A DNA stretch of 64,000 bases from Erythrocercus mccallii (GCA_013397435.1 VZRG01001499.1:1-64000); one strand, 5' to 3'; positions 11,901 through 26,900 are shown, counted from the stretch's first letter. Numbers and translations: made by a program. Notes: generated from the sequence alone by a model not told the origin.

Positions 11901-14900
11901 GAAATAGCCTTTTATCTTGTGACAGGGTCAAAATATCAATGCAGACACCAACACCACAAAATCCAGGAATGCTGAAAATGAGAAGCTGAAATGAGACAAT
12001 AAATCTGGGAACATCCTGAGCTCTCAGAAAACAGGTGGTGGCATATGTGAGCTACCACGAAGATGTGTGGATGCTTACCCCTTTGTCAAAGGTGGCAAAG
12101 AACTTGATGTAGGGCTGGAATTGTTCAGCAGCTTCTTCAAATGCCTTGAAATCTGGAAGGAGAAAAGGGGAATGAAGAAGATGTTTCACAGCCAGCTCGC
12201 CACACCCTGATCAGCCCAGAACATATTGGAGAAGGACAAAGACAAATTACTGCAAACTCCATCAGATGATGCCCAATGTTTCTTCCTCCCTTCTGGAGTT
12301 TACAAAGAAGTGTGATTTCAGTGCAGCAACATGCTGTGCAGCCCCACAGTGTTCAGGAAAGCTGCAGAGCCCAGCATGCCACACTTAACTGGGGCTGAAA
12401 GCAGCAGCTCTGTGAAGCAGGTCCAGGGGTAGTTCAGCCTGGGAACTACATGCAGTAGCTCCAGCACTAAGGATTGCTGTCATTCCCTAAACAGTCACCA
12501 AGTGTGATTAGGCATGCTTCTCCCTCTACAGGAGGATGGGGCAGGAACCAGGTAGGTTTTTACTGTAACTGCTACCAGGTCCTCCTGAACCTCAGGGTTC
12601 AGGAAAGATGCTCTCAGCCTGGCAGAGGATTTTCCAACAGGCATTTTCCACCTTTCTTCCAGGTAGTTATTACTGAACAGTGTTAGGATCAGAGCCCTGC
12701 CCAAGCTGCCCTGCAGCCCACTTTGAGAAAGATGAAGGGATTTGAGAAAGATGAAGGGACAGGTGGGTGGGCTGTTTCATTGCAACCTGGTGATAAGTGG
12801 CTTGTTTATACGGGAATGCCCATCTTCCTGCTAAAGGCAGGAGATGCCAGGGTGGGGTGCACAATGCCAGCACTGCCCGGATAGCTCCTGGGGCTGGCAG
12901 AGGAGTCTGCAGGGCTTGACAAGGAAATTCTCATGTGAGGATTTTTCTAGGCTAGTGAGAGGCAGGTTTGCCCAGAATGGTCCCTGAGTTGCACATCCCT
13001 CAGGGCATGGGACCAGCCTCTTCCCAGTCTTGGGGGTCAGCAAGGAGGAACAGCTCAGTGCCTCTGCCAGGCTGCCCCAAAGGGTCCCACTTACTGCTGC
13101 TGTATGTTTGCCACCGTAGTAGTTAATGCGTGTCCTCCTTTCCCTTCCCCACCCCCTTCCCGCCTTCCTTCTTTGATCCTTTGGGCTCAATGCTCCCAAG
13201 AAGGGGCACTTTGCTCCTTTTAGTTGCTCTCTCAGTGTAACTGTAACCTCAGCTGATTTTTTGGGTGAGGTAAACTCCCTTTACTGCAGGAGCCCCTGGG
13301 TTATGGCCCTCTTCTCTTGCCGGCAGACACCTTGCAGAAGGGTCAGATGTTGGTGTAGGACTGGGCTCATGTATTACACCAGCAGAAACTTGCCTGCAAA
13401 TGCACTCATCCTCCAGCAATTGTCACTCTGTCACAGGCTGCCATATACCACAACACCCTTCATGTTCATGCAGAACAACCCGTGCCTGGCCCCCACAGCT
13501 CCCAGGCAGGCTCCAGGGCCCGTGAGGAACACGTTTATCTTACGTTCTGAGTCTTCTCCCTTGAAGTAGCCAATGAGCTTGATTTCATCGTCGATCTGGT
13601 CAAAGGCCTGCAGCTCCAGCTTGCTGTTTATGACCTCCACGGGGTCTTCCAGCAACTGCCATGACAAATGCATGTGGTAATGCAGTGATTTGCAGCACCA
13701 ACCTATGCCTGGCAGGGTGTGTCACAAGCAGCCTAAGCAGGGAGAAAGAGGTCACCCCATTTCTCTGCTGTTGGAAACGCTGCTTAGTGCTCTCTGCCCG
13801 AGCGTGAGGAGCCGAGAGAAGCAGGTCACCTTCAAAGGGAGATGTTAGTAGGCTCACTGCAGAGGTGGAAGCATCGAGAAGCTGATAGAGGACTGGGTAA
13901 CCCAAATGAGTGCTGAGGGACCTACTGTGATGAGGGTTAAGGAGTAACAATTGCAGCTGGCTTTAAGGAGGCCAAGAAGAAAGAAGAGCAGTTGAAAGGA
14001 GCTGGTACGATCATTGTGAACATCTGTGAATGATACCTGTGTATCTAGATCTATACAGACTTTTTTTTCAAGTGTCATTTGCTGGAAGAGGTCATTGCAA
14101 AGATCTTGCCTTTGAAAAACATGAAAACCAGCATGCTAGAAGGTGGCCAAGCAGTGGTTTGGAGCAGTAGAAAGTCTGGATGTGAATTTTCCTGGCTGAG
14201 CCTCCTCATATGCGAAATAGTTTAAACCTATTCTTTGATCCTACACACATCACAATGTTAATGAGGAGCTTGGAAGACTTGTCTGGCACTTTAGACTGTC
14301 ATTTATACAAATTTTGTTTTGCTTTTCTTAACTAGTTACTGGTTGTGAAAAGGTTCAGTCTGATTATTTTGCCCAGCAATAGTGGTATAAATCAAGTGTG
14401 TTTTCACTAGAAGGAAAAAAAGCAGACAAGCCACTGCCTACAGAGGAGAACCTCTGGGTTTCTTTTACTTTTCAGATCAGCTGACGAGGCACCACAGATG
14501 TGTCTGGTTTTATTTCCTTGTTTTGGTATTTTCCTTCCTGAGTGTTTTCCTTCCTGAGTGAAAAACGCAAAATCAGAAATCCTTGCTCTCTTTCATTTTT
14601 CACAGAATATTTTTTCAGTGACACGCCACATGGCATAGCAAGCAAAACCTCATGAAGTGCCTTACAGCATCCTTGAGAGTGATGCTCCAGTGTGAGGCTG
14701 TGCCTCTGCTGTGCCTGCAGCAGCATGTGCAGCTTCTTACTGCCATAGTGGCCTGAGCCTTGGGAACCTGGGATCCCACTGCTGCAGGGTCATGGCAAAG
14801 CTCTGCCCTGTCTGTGGCCCTTATGGGACTGATGCCCATTTCTGTCCCTGAAGACACTTGCATGTGTTTTGGTTGCAATACCCGAAGTACACAGCCACAG

Positions 14901-17900
14901 ACATTGTCATGGGAGAGCCGAGGTCCTAGGGATCTGTTTTAATTCCCTGGCCGTGCCTCTCCTCACCAGCAGTCCTGAACCACAGGTGACCATGTAGGCA
15001 ACCTGCCACCCTGGGAACAAACCCTGCCAACTCTGCTGCTCACCTTACCTCCCTTATCTGCATTACTGCATGACCATGACCACTTACAAAGAAAGCCTCA
15101 CTTCAAAGGAAAGCCAAGCCACTGCAAAATGTTTTCTTTTATAAAGCAAAGACCATGGTTTTGGTCTGTTGCCTCTCCTAAGAATAAAATATAAATAAAG
15201 AGAAGTGCAAAATGTAAACGTGGGATTCCGCATCGTTTTTGCATTTAGGCATGAAGATGAGTACAGCATTGTGCCCATGCACAAAATGACCCAGAGCTGT
15301 TTAGTTCTAGGACCCTGATCTCCTCTCACTCATAGCAGTGCAATTTGGCAAGTTCACTGAAGAGATGCTATGTTGCTTGTGTCTAGAAATGGGCAAAGAG
15401 TTTGCAACATAAGCCTTTTCCAATGCACTGAGATCTTTTTAATTGCTCTATGAGAATCCTAGTTCTTCGATAGTCCTTTTTTTTGAAAATAGCTCCTTTT
15501 TTAAAAAAAAGAAAGAAAAAGTGTGAAAGATTTTGCAAATGGCAAAATGTTTGCACCCGAGCTTGCTAACTGAGGTGGGTGAAGAGCAGTCAGTTATATG
15601 GATTGTAGCTGGCTTCCATTTAAACACTCTGTAAACAGGAAAGAGGGAAGGTTGTCACTAAGATAAAAAGTAATTAGTGGCATATAAGGGTACCACCTTT
15701 CCTGGGAACTCGTGGTCAGACAGGTATTGGGGAAGATGCCAAATGCCATCTATGCCAGTGAATAGCAAACAGGGATGAAATTTCAAACAAAGGTACACTT
15801 GTTTTTTTAGCAACTAAGTGTTTGCAAGGTCTTCTCTGAGGGGTTTTATCTAGCTCTGAGCTTATCCGTGCTTACATCCAAGAGGAATTCCACCAAGACA
15901 TCTGCAGAAAGTTCTCCATCAAATTCAACCAACCGCTCGTCCTTAAAGACATAGAGACTTCCCTCTTCAAGCAAGCCTGAAAGAAGAAGAGAGGAAACTA
16001 AGTGGTTCACATGTTGTTAAAAACATGTTTTGTGCAGAGTGTCTTGCTTGTTATCCCAGCAATTCCTCCTGGGACAATGCAATTGCCAGTTTGCTGTGTT
16101 GGTCTAGTAGGAAACAACCTAAGTAATCCCCTGACTAATGTTTCATGACACAGGGAACAGGCTTCAGCTACAACTGGTGTTAAATCCTTCCCAGATGTTG
16201 AACTTTTTATTCAGGTCACAGTTTGGTCTCAGGTGGAAAAATTCTTCACCAGGAACTTGTTTTAGCTTGGCTGTCTGTCTTGCAGTAAATACTGGGCTCT
16301 AGCTGACAGCTCAGATTTTAGCAACCTGTCACTATACGGAAAATGGATTTTGATTTGGGTTGTGCTCACTGTCCAGAGAAGGCTGAAGTATGTGAGCGTC
16401 ACTAGTGACCTGAAAGTGAGCTTCAAACTGTCTGAGGCTTAGCTGGCCTTGGCAAAAGGGTTTAGAAACCAATGATAGGGATACCACAGACCGCAGGGTG
16501 ACAGATTTCAATGCTATATCACTGGACTGAGGACTGAGTGCCACAGAACCTTGTTGGAGGCTCCAAAATCAACAGCACNNNNNNNNNNNNNNNNNNNNNN
16601 NNNNNNNNNNNNNNNNNNNNNNNNNNNNNNNNNNNNNNNNNNNNNNNNNNNNNNNNNNNNNNNNNNNNNNNNNNNNNNNNNNNNNNNNNNNNNNNNNNNN
16701 NNNNNNNNNNNNNNNNNNNNNNNNNNNNNNNNNNNNNNNNNNNNNNNNNNNNNNNNNNNNNNNNNNNNNNNNNNNNNNNNNNNNNNNNNNNNNNNNNNNN
16801 NNNNNNNNNNNNNNNNNNNNNNNNNNNNNNNNNNNNNNNNNNNNNNNNNNNNNNNNNNNNNNNNNNNNNNNNNNNNNNNNNNNNNNNNNNNNNNNNNNNN
16901 NNNNNNNNNNNNNNNNNNNNNNNNNNNNNNNNNNNNNNNNNNNNNNNNNNNNNNNNNNNNNNNNNNNNNNNNNNNNNNNNNNNNNNNNNNNNNNNNNNNN
17001 NNNNNNNNNNNNNNNNNNNNNNNNNNNNNNNNNNNNNNNNNNNNNNNNNNNNNNNNNNNNNNNNNNNNNNNNNNNNNNNNNNNNNNNNNNNNNNNNNNNN
17101 NNNNNNNNNNNNNNNNNNNNNNNNNNNNNNNNNNNNNNNNNNNNNNNNNNNNNNNNNNNNNNNNNNNNNNNNNNNNNNNNNNNNNNNNNNNNNNNNNNNN
17201 NNNNNNNNNNNNNNNNNNNNNNNNNNNNNNNNNNNNNNNNNNNNNNNNNNNNNNNNNNNNNNNNNNNNNNNNNNNNNNNNNNNNNNNNNNNNNNNNNNNN
17301 NNNNNNNNNNNNNNNNNNNNNNNNNNNNNNNNNNNNNNNNNNNNNNNNNNNNNNNNNNNNNNNNNNNNNNNNNNNNNNNNNNNNNNNNNNNNNNNNNNNN
17401 NNNNNNNNNNNNNNNNNNNNNNNNNNNNNNNNNCTAACTTTTTGGCAAGCTTGGCATCCTTCTTGGAGTCCACCATCCCAAAGCCAATGCTCCTGGGCTC
17501 CAGGACTTGAGCTGCCAGCTGTGGGAGGAAGCAGGGAGCCCAACATTAGTAGTGTTAACACCACAGGGTAGCTAAAGGGCATCATGCCCTGCTAGCATGA
17601 CATGACAGACACAAGTGACCCATATTCTGCTGTTGAACAGCACCAATGGGTGGGATGTGTCACATGCTGCCTCTCTGCTGAGATAACCCAGAGGTCACAA
17701 GGGTTGGATTTCTTCCCATTGTGTTGCAGCAGGGAGTTTGCTGGCACTACCGTGTGCTGTTCACTGCTGTTTGACACTGGCCTCAGGACAGGGTTCCTGA
17801 GTGAACTGGGGACACCCAGGCAGGGGGGATGGCTGGAAGAAAGTCCTTACCACCAGCACAACCCAAAATTTATTTCCTCTGTGGTGCTTTGGAGGCCTCC

Positions 17901-20900
17901 TGCAGGGGCATGTGACATGGGCCATGGACATTTAAACTCTAGAAGTGCATGGTGCCAGGCAGTAGTGAGTGCAGGACTCTGCAGCATCATGTTTTCTTTA
18001 TGCATGTGATGGGGTGGCCAAAGCAGGCTCCTTTTCCTGTGAAGTGCTTGAAGTCATGCCTCCTTGTCCAGGCTTCAGTAAGCCCCCAGATCCTGGTCCC
18101 CTGTTTTTACTAAAGAAATGTATCTAAGCCCAGCCATGCTCATGTTCACCTTCTCACAGCTTTGCAAAACCACTGCACCCTGTTCCCACCATCTTTGATG
18201 AAGGGGCCTCTTGGAGATATCAAGTTCCTGCCTGTTTTGTGAAAATAGATATGTGAGGAAAGGAGAGACGCTCTGCAAGGGCCCTGTGGGTAAGAGCGAC
18301 CCTGGGTGAGACCCTGTGAATTCTAAATTGGCTCCTAGAGATGCAGTGACCCTGGTAAACGGATCCACTTATGCACTGGGTGACCGACAACCCTACCACA
18401 AGCCTACTAGAGACCCTACAAGGTAGTAGTGATGCTCTGAGAATGCAGCTGTAAGAGCCTCCTCCTCCTCCCTCTCCCTGCACAAATGCCTCTGATGCTG
18501 ATGATCTTCTTGCTGTTCCTCCTCCCAGCCCTGCCGGATGGCAGGGGGAGGATGGAGATGAGGGGTCAGGAGCCTCTGGGGCAGGAATGTCCCTATTAGG
18601 GCACAGCTGTCAGTGCTTGGCAGCAGGAGGCTGGAGGGGGGCAGAAGAAAGCCATGGCCAGAGAGATGGTGGGTTGATTTATGAGGAAGCTCCCCCCCGA
18701 CCTGGCTCATTTTGGCTCCCTCCCCCAGACTCAAAGCCAGTTTGAATGTCACCCAGCGGTGCTGCCACCATGGCCACGTGGCCCCTTGGCTCCCCTGCTA
18801 TAAATAGCTGCTGCCTGTGCCAGGCCTGTGTGAGAGTGAGCAGTAGTTGGAGGCACTGGGGAGAAAAGTGGCGGGGCAGCCACCTCGCCTGTGCAACAGG
18901 GTGTCATGGGGCCAGCCAGCTCCCTGTGCTATCAGCACACAGCCTGACCCTGAAATTCTGGGGGATGGTGGCAGGCACCCTGGTGATCAGGGCTCAGGGA
19001 CCTTGCTTGAGCAAAAGGGAGAGATGGAGAATGTAGTTGTTTTCTCCCTTCCACCAATTACACATCCTAAGGCCTTTCCCAAAGCCCTTCTAGGAGGACA
19101 TAGGCTCCACCAACCACCACGGCATTGCAGCAGCTTTGATCCTCCTGCATCCACCTGCCCTGTTGTCTTTAGGGGCAAATGCCACCATGGGAGGCAAAAG
19201 GGGTGCCTGTGTTACACAGGAAACAGGGGTGTCAATGCTCTTTCCTTGCTCTTTGCCAGTGCTTTGAAATGAAGATAAGGTTGGATGTTCAGGGCTTGTG
19301 CTTAGGATGGACACTGCCTGAAAGGGGCAGAGCACTGGCTTGCATTTGCACATCCATTGATTAGGTTGATAAGGCACTGGTCTGATTTGGCTTCCCATCT
19401 GGTGGCTCAGGCCACCTCAGAGCACCTGAGGGCAGCTGGAGCCCCATATTTGCAATGAGAGACGGACACCTCTCATGAGCTCTCAAGACATCTGCAAGTA
19501 AGTGGTGGTAAGAGAAGAGATTTTCTGTTTCCCATTATAGATATCTGCCCTGATTGGACAAAAGGATGGAGCCTGTAGGATCATCAGCTTTCTGGGACAT
19601 TGTCAGCACGTCCCTGCTTGCTGGTGGTTGTGTACACCAGCAAGAGGTTCCTGGGAATCACCACTTGAGACTCTGACAGCTCTGTGACCAGAGGAAAACA
19701 CAGAATGGCCAAGGGAAGAAGACTTGTTCAGTCACGCCCATTCCATCCATTCTTGATTTAGTTACTTACAGTTATGTCAGCCATGTGCCAGACAAAGTCA
19801 GGGCAGTTTAAGCCCAGTAGTTCTTGACTCCTGCACACAGGAGATGGTTAGGGTTTCTTGCGGGCGTTTGAAGGTCAGAAATATGCAGAAAACTGCGACA
19901 CCTGCTACAGACAAGGGATTGGATGTGAGCAGGGATGTGTGCAAGAGAGGAGGCATTGATCAGGAGTCATGTATGTCAGCATGCATGACACAAGGTAGCT
20001 CTTGGCAGGGGTGAGGGTACAGCTCTGTAGCTGTGAGCAGGAAAGCTTGCTGGAAAAGAGTAAAAGTGTCAAGAAAACGTGGGTGATGTGATGAAAACCT
20101 CTTTGTGTGAGGCTGTGGGAGTGCTCAGTAGTCAAAAATGGTCTCAGTAATGCTGGAGGTGTCCCTGTTTGTGTGGCAGGGCTTGTGGGACTGTGTCTTG
20201 CAAGACTGTTTCCTGGAGGTGTATGTATGGTGGGTGTGAGTGTTTGGAGGCGTTCCTCTGAAGAGGCTCATCCCCAGAGATGGGCAACTGTTTGGGCATG
20301 TAGGGGAGTGCTTGTGTATGGTGTGTGAGTGTGCCTGAGGGGACAGAGCTGGGAGCTCAGTGGGCAGCCTGCCTCCTATGCAGGGACCTTCATGCCAGTG
20401 AGACAATGAGGAGAAGAGTACAGGCTGAGCTCCTCTCCAGAGCAAGGTCTCACAACAGGGAGATCTTTGTGCAACATGAGACTTTTGGGAGTCATTCCCT
20501 CTGTGGCAGAGCCTGGAGGCAGGAGAATTTGCAGGATGTTTATGGTGGCTTTTGCAAGCGCAAGCTATGCAGGGGCTGGGCATTGCTCCTGGCCTTGCTT
20601 TCCCTGCTTTCCACTGCAGCAGATGAGTCTAACCCGTGCATAGGTGACCATACCTTCCCACATTTACGTCTGAATTTCAAAAGGCAGCAAAATATGGAGA
20701 ATGCCAGAGGCAGAGCAGTTTGGCTAATTGCCCCCTACTCATTACAGTATCAAGCATTTATATATCCCCTTACAGTATTTTCTGATTCCATAATGCTAGT
20801 GGGATTTGAATGCAGATAATGTTTCTAATCTGGACAATCCTCTTGGCTCAGGACCTTGAGACAGAGGCATCTGTAATCTAAGAGCACAGCCCCTCCTCCT

Positions 20901-23900
20901 CCTGCCTTTAAATTCATATTGCTTGAAGTCTTGGCCAGCCAGAGCCCTTGCCTTTGTGCCAGCCTCTATCTCTACAGCATGTAATTTAGCTTCAACAGCT
21001 GAGACATGGAGGGTAGAAACTGCCCTGGAAGAGCTGGACATAACAGACCATGCAGTCCCTGAGGTAGGGCAGGAGCTTTGGGCTGTAAGAATTGGCTGAG
21101 AGCATGAGCAAAGAGCCCAGTAGGTTGTAAGTTCACGTCGCATGCACATTTTGCAGACTTATTCTCATGTACACGGAGTCTTCATGTGCAGTGCATACTT
21201 TCTACCCATAGGATCCCAAGCTGTGCCCTGTGTAGCACTGGGAAAAGGAGGTGTAAATTGGGCAGCATTCTTCCTTTCTCCCATATCTCTCAGGTAATAA
21301 CCATACTTGAATTTGGGTGAGCGTGAGGGGTTGAATGGCCCTCTGGGATGTGTGAGAGGTCTAGCCCAAAGTGAAGTTTGAGTACTACGAAGTATGAAAG
21401 AACCCTCTCATCCTGGGTGGTGTCAGCAGTTACAGGCACTCAGAATAATGGATATGGAAAGGCACAACTCCCTGGCCAACCTCTCAGCTTCACACTCACT
21501 ACACCTATCTGAGCCTAGGTGCAATGCTGGGAAGTTTTGGGAGATTTAAGTAGTCCCATAGGGTCATTCTGAAATCCTAGGCTATACAGCAGCACCAATA
21601 TCACTGTCTGCCTGACCATTCTCTTATTCCAGCTGCAGGCAGCACTGATTTTGCCAAACCTTGCATTTAGTGTCAGTTTTGCTGCTAAATGGCAGAAAAA
21701 AACCCTCAGAGAAGATTAAAAATGGGAGTGGGAGAGGTGGCTCCCTCAGCATGGTCAATTTTCATTGTGAAGTGACTTTATGGCATTCTGGCCTGGATTT
21801 TCTTCCCACTTCTCTAGCACCTGCCCAGAGCTCCCACAGACAGTAAGGCTCATCTTCCCCAGCTGCTCAGGATGAGAGGAAGGGGGCTGGGGGTATTTGG
21901 GTGTCTCTGAAAGCCATCATGAGTACACTTCTCTTAACTGTGGGGAGCTTTCTGTTTTGCTATTTAGCAGTGGAGGAAGAACAAAACTCCAGCAATGCAG
22001 GGAGAAGAGCAACAGCAGACAATGAGGAAAATTCTCTCAAGCAATCTGCACTCTGCTGTTTCTCTCCTATTCTCTTTAATGCTGCAGTCGACGCTGATGG
22101 TCAGAACCTGGTTGATGAAATGATGATGATTGTATATCCCAAAGTGTTAGGTTTTTATTTTCAGAAACAGCAGGAGGAGATGGCAAGTTCTTAGTGTATT
22201 CCCCCAGAAGTTTTGAATCCTTACACAGAACTCCCGCCTACACGCTATAGTTGGCTACTCTGTTTGAGACATCGGGCAGTTTCTTGGAGATCAGAGGCCA
22301 TTAATTTCTCTTTCCTAATGCTGTGCTGTCCCCACTAGCACCTTCTTGCATACCACACTAGTAATGTCTTAGGCTCTCCATAATTCAGGCTGTCCTGAAG
22401 CACTGTGGTGATCAAAGAGCAGACCCAGAAGCCTGCTGAGCAGCTGCCACTAGAAAAGCCACTTTGCTGACAGTGGGGACTAAAGGAGAGTATGTTGGTC
22501 CCACCTTACTACACTTTTCCACCACCTGAGCTGCTTGGAGATGCTGAACCTCCCCTCCTAGGGATCACTGCTCCTTGGACTAAAAGGCAAGTCCCCAAAT
22601 ATGGAAAACACAAAGGTCATTCCCTCAGAGCTGGCTTTCACAGGTAATGCTTCAAAAATGCTGCCCTGGAGCTTTAATTGTTGCGCAGCCGCTCGGCGGG
22701 TCAGACATACGGCAGCGTGCTCTTTGGCTGCCTCTCTAAAGGTTTCACATAGCTAGGGCTGTATTTTTATCTGCTCCTGGCATCCCTAATTTTAGCCAGC
22801 TGCCAGCCAAAGCACAGCCTCCCCAGCCGTGAGCTAACCGAGGCTGGTGCCCGTGCCACCGAGCACCCATGGGTGCAGGGGCCACCTGCCACTGCTCCCA
22901 GCCAGTCCCTGCTGGCACTACATCGCAGATGTTTTTACAACTCAGCTGTGCAACTTGTGTGTCAAGGGCAGACAGGGACATATGTGTGTGTCTGTGTGTT
23001 TGTGTGTTTGTGTGCTGCCCCAGGGATCTGGGACTGGGTAGGGGCCACACTGCTAAGACGCCCTTTCCAAAACAGAGACTGACGGTGTAGTTTGGGGGCT
23101 GTCCTTGACAAAAGTGAGGCCATCGCTTCCTGGTTCTCCTTCTGGCCTCAGAAAAGCTACTTTGAAACTGAGGGCTGGCTGTTGCTGTGAAGTCCATGCT
23201 GGGCAGAAAGCTGAGTGCTTTTATTGGGTGCTGGAGGAGGGAGGCATTCTTGGTATTAAGCATGTTCACCTACACCTGCCCATGTCATTCCTATGCCTCT
23301 GGCTCTCAGGAACAAGCCAGATTTCTCCAGTCTCTGACCCAACTGAGTGTAAGTCAGCACCTCTGAAATCCCAGAGACCAGGATGCTGCAGGTGAGAGCT
23401 GGGAGCTCCCATTCTGCATCCACAGAAAGGATCAGCAAGGCAGGGCCCTGGGAGAACAGAGTGGTCCTTGAGAAAAGAAAGACCTTTTCTCCAAGGAGTG
23501 AACAGAAAGAAATAAGAACTGAGGAAAGCTTTAAATATACACAGCCCTCCTTGCACTGGGTTCGAGGTGTCAGAGGTCTGCTAGCTGATGGCAGTGTCTC
23601 CTGCCAGGGCCGGACAGGGTTCCCAGAAAAAGAACATATCATGTACAGCAGCTGGCCTTCACCGGAGCTGTGTCAGAGAGCACGCAGGAATGAGCACCAT
23701 CAGCACTGCTCAGGAGGGAGCACTGGCCCTCCCCGGTGTCGAGGAGGGAGGAGCGACTGCCTGGGAATTGAGTTCTTGGTTGCTGCTCGCTCTATTTCCT
23801 TGGGCAAGTTTTTTTTTCTCATGTATTTAGGTAAATCCCAATGTGCAAAGGGAAAATAAAAAAAAAAAAAAAAAGGAGAACTTGGACCTTGCTAAGTCAC

Positions 23901-26900
23901 TTCTTTCCTAGGCCATGGATTTCATGCCTGGTTGCCTGTTATTTAGGGACAGAGGCTGCAAAAGGACATCTTTGGTCATCAAGACTCAGAACCATGTCAT
24001 TCAATCTCTGTCACAAAGCAGTCAGTGTCCATTTAAAACTCATTGGACTGTTCTCCCCTTCCTCCTCTGGTGATTAGGGACTTTGTAGTTCCAGACTTGT
24101 TTTATTCATAGTCCATTTGTCCTTAAGCTTTGTGCTTAAATAGCTCTTCTCCCTCCCGGGTGTTTAAAAAGAATTATCATATCCCCTTTCCATTCTCTGC
24201 ACAAATGAAGCTCAGGCATGAAGGAAGGACAGTCAGGGGCTTTGATTAGCTTGGTTTTAGATGAAGGGCACTGGCAGACCAGGCTCTGAAGTAAGGTCAG
24301 GGTGGGCGAGTGTGGCATGGACACCCCTACCCAGTCTGCTTCACAGAGCAACAGCTGCCCCAGCCTCTGGTCAGCTCCTGGGAAATGTCAGGATCCAGGG
24401 CAGAGAATTTGAAATGCTAACTACAAACACCACACATGTCCACTGAGTAGGTGAGTGTGAGCTCAAGCTAGCCCTTCTTGGGTCCCTCACTCAGGATGAG
24501 GCCAAGAAAAAAAATCTCCATTGTGAGCCTGGAGAGGCACTGGAACAGGTTGCCCAGAGAAAATGTGGATGCCCTACCCCTGGAAGTGTTCAAGGCCAGG
24601 CTGGAGGGGCCTTTGAGCAACCTGGTGTGATGACCCACACTGAAGAGGAAGTCATACCTCATCTAGTGGAAGGTGTCCCTGCCCATGGCAGGAGGGTTGG
24701 AACTAGGTAATGTCTAAAGTCCCTTCAAATCCAAACCATTCTGCATTTATATGTAATGAAAACATTATACAAAAGTGAGACCCTGCCTCCTGAGAACCAG
24801 CCCAGTACAAAGACAGTGGGAACCCTTGCTGGCACTTTTAGGGGAACCTGACTAGCATGGCAAGATGGAAAGACCAAAGAGGATGGGCTTTTCCACATTT
24901 TTCCTCAATTCCATTTCTGAGGGGAAGAGTGACTCAGAAATTTCTGAATCTCCATGCAGCTTAAGGTCTTGCATAGAATTGGCCTCAAATTGCACCAGGG
25001 GAAGTTTAGATCGGATATTAGGGAAAATTCGTTTGTTAAAAGGGTGGTCAAGGCCTGGGATGGCTGCTCTGGGAAGTGGTGGAGTCACCATCCCTGGAAG
25101 TATTTAAAAGACATGTAGATGTGGCACTCAGAGATATGGTTTAGTGGTGGGCTGTGCTGGGTTAATGGTTAGACTCAATTTCTATCACACCTACAGAGGT
25201 TGTCTGCAACAGCTGGACTGTGATAAGAGCTCCACACTTCAGGGCCAAGAAAGGCCACAAAACCTGAGCAGACTTGGCCTTGTACTCTGCCAGCAAAGCA
25301 AGCCTGAGCACACAGGTCTGCCATCTCTCCAGGAGACATTTGCATTCTTTAGATCCTGGGATTACAGCTGGTTTCTGCTCATGTCAGAAGAACCCTTGTC
25401 AGTAGAATCCTCTCCCCAGTCATAATTTAGCAGATGAGAAAGGTGCCTTTCAAAGCACAGTTATGGCTGTGAAAGTGGGGTCTTAGGAGAGATGCTACTC
25501 ATGCAGCCAGTCCAAAGTCACTACTGGGAACTGACAGAGGGACTTCAAAGAAAGAAACATGGCAATAATAGATAATTCAGCCTTGGAAATAATTTTTTGC
25601 CACATTTATACAGAAAGATCAAGGCACACAGTTGTCCCTAGATGTCAATGTGCTCATCTGTGAAACAGGGAGTTTTCTGTAATCTGTTTTCGTGACTGGC
25701 ATATCAGTGAGTGAAATCCCCCTTCTAAAAAACAGTACTCTGGTGGCTGTTGATGAGTTGAGACCTACTTACTTGGCCTCAAAGGGGAAACAATCAATGC
25801 ACAACTTTTATTTTCCTTCCTCCTTTCCTTCTTTTTTTTTATATTAATTTATCTGTAGTGGAAACCACTTCTTTTGTAGACGTAGAAGCCAAAACACCTC
25901 TTTTATTACAGGCTTTTGCACTGTAAGCTTCTGCACATACCTATCCAGCCAGATGTCCTTCATCTCTCACCTTGAGGACTTGTTCAGTAGGGACCCAGAG
26001 AACTGAGAATTTCTGCGACATTCATTGAACATGTCTTGTATATCCATATTTATACCTCAGCACTAAATTATGTTGAGGCACTGTCCCATAAACATGGCCA
26101 TTTTCAAAGAAAATGTCTGAAATCTGAGTTTGAGAAACAAACAGAAAAGGGTGCTTAAAGAAAGGGCTTGGGTTTATATTTCTATTTTTACTGATATTTT
26201 ATATATTTTTAAAGATTTTATATTTGTATATCTAGAGATGAGGATAAAGTAGAATCTCATCTCCTGGTTCCTATGGATTTTTGGGATAAAGTATACAGAC
26301 CTAAACTGGTAAAACTTTGTTCTGTGTTACATCAGAAGCAGAGAGAGACTTTTTGCTATGTGTTACATGGCTCTGAACTCTTATGGGAATATCTGCTCCC
26401 AAGAGAGTTCAAGACCATATGAGTGAAACTATCTCCAAACCAGCTGATCTTGTACTACTTTTTCCATCCTGCTGCAGTAGTTTCAGCACTTGGAAATAAA
26501 TTAATTAGAAGGTGGAGCTTACACACAGTTTAATCCTTGCCTTTTACTGGACTCAGAATCCTTCTTTCCCTTTCACACCACAGGAAGATACTGGCCGTGT
26601 TTCCATGTGTTACAGAATTGGCCAGATATGTTCGGGAGTTTCACTTTGTTCTGCCATTTATTGCTAGAGGCTGGACTGATCCTAAGCCTCATCTGGAGAG
26701 AGGAGTACCACATCCCTCTTCTCTTTCCTCTTATCAGACTGATTTGTGCTAGGGCAGTTCTCCACAAATTTTCAATCCAGGGGCACTGTTGCATTGAAGG
26801 AACTAAAATATCTGGGCTTGATGAGCCTCTCTTTTTTAAGGATATTACACATGCACACAGATGGCAAGGGAAGAATGGCAGGGGAGCCAGGACTGAGGGA

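Noticed and set aside
16514..17585. Several open frames of about 300 residues made of X
   Set aside because: They are created by the N gap and carry no information.
25641..25680. MIR-like segment (gctcatctgtgaaacaggg)
   Set aside because: The match is only about 20-25 bp, too short to support a call.
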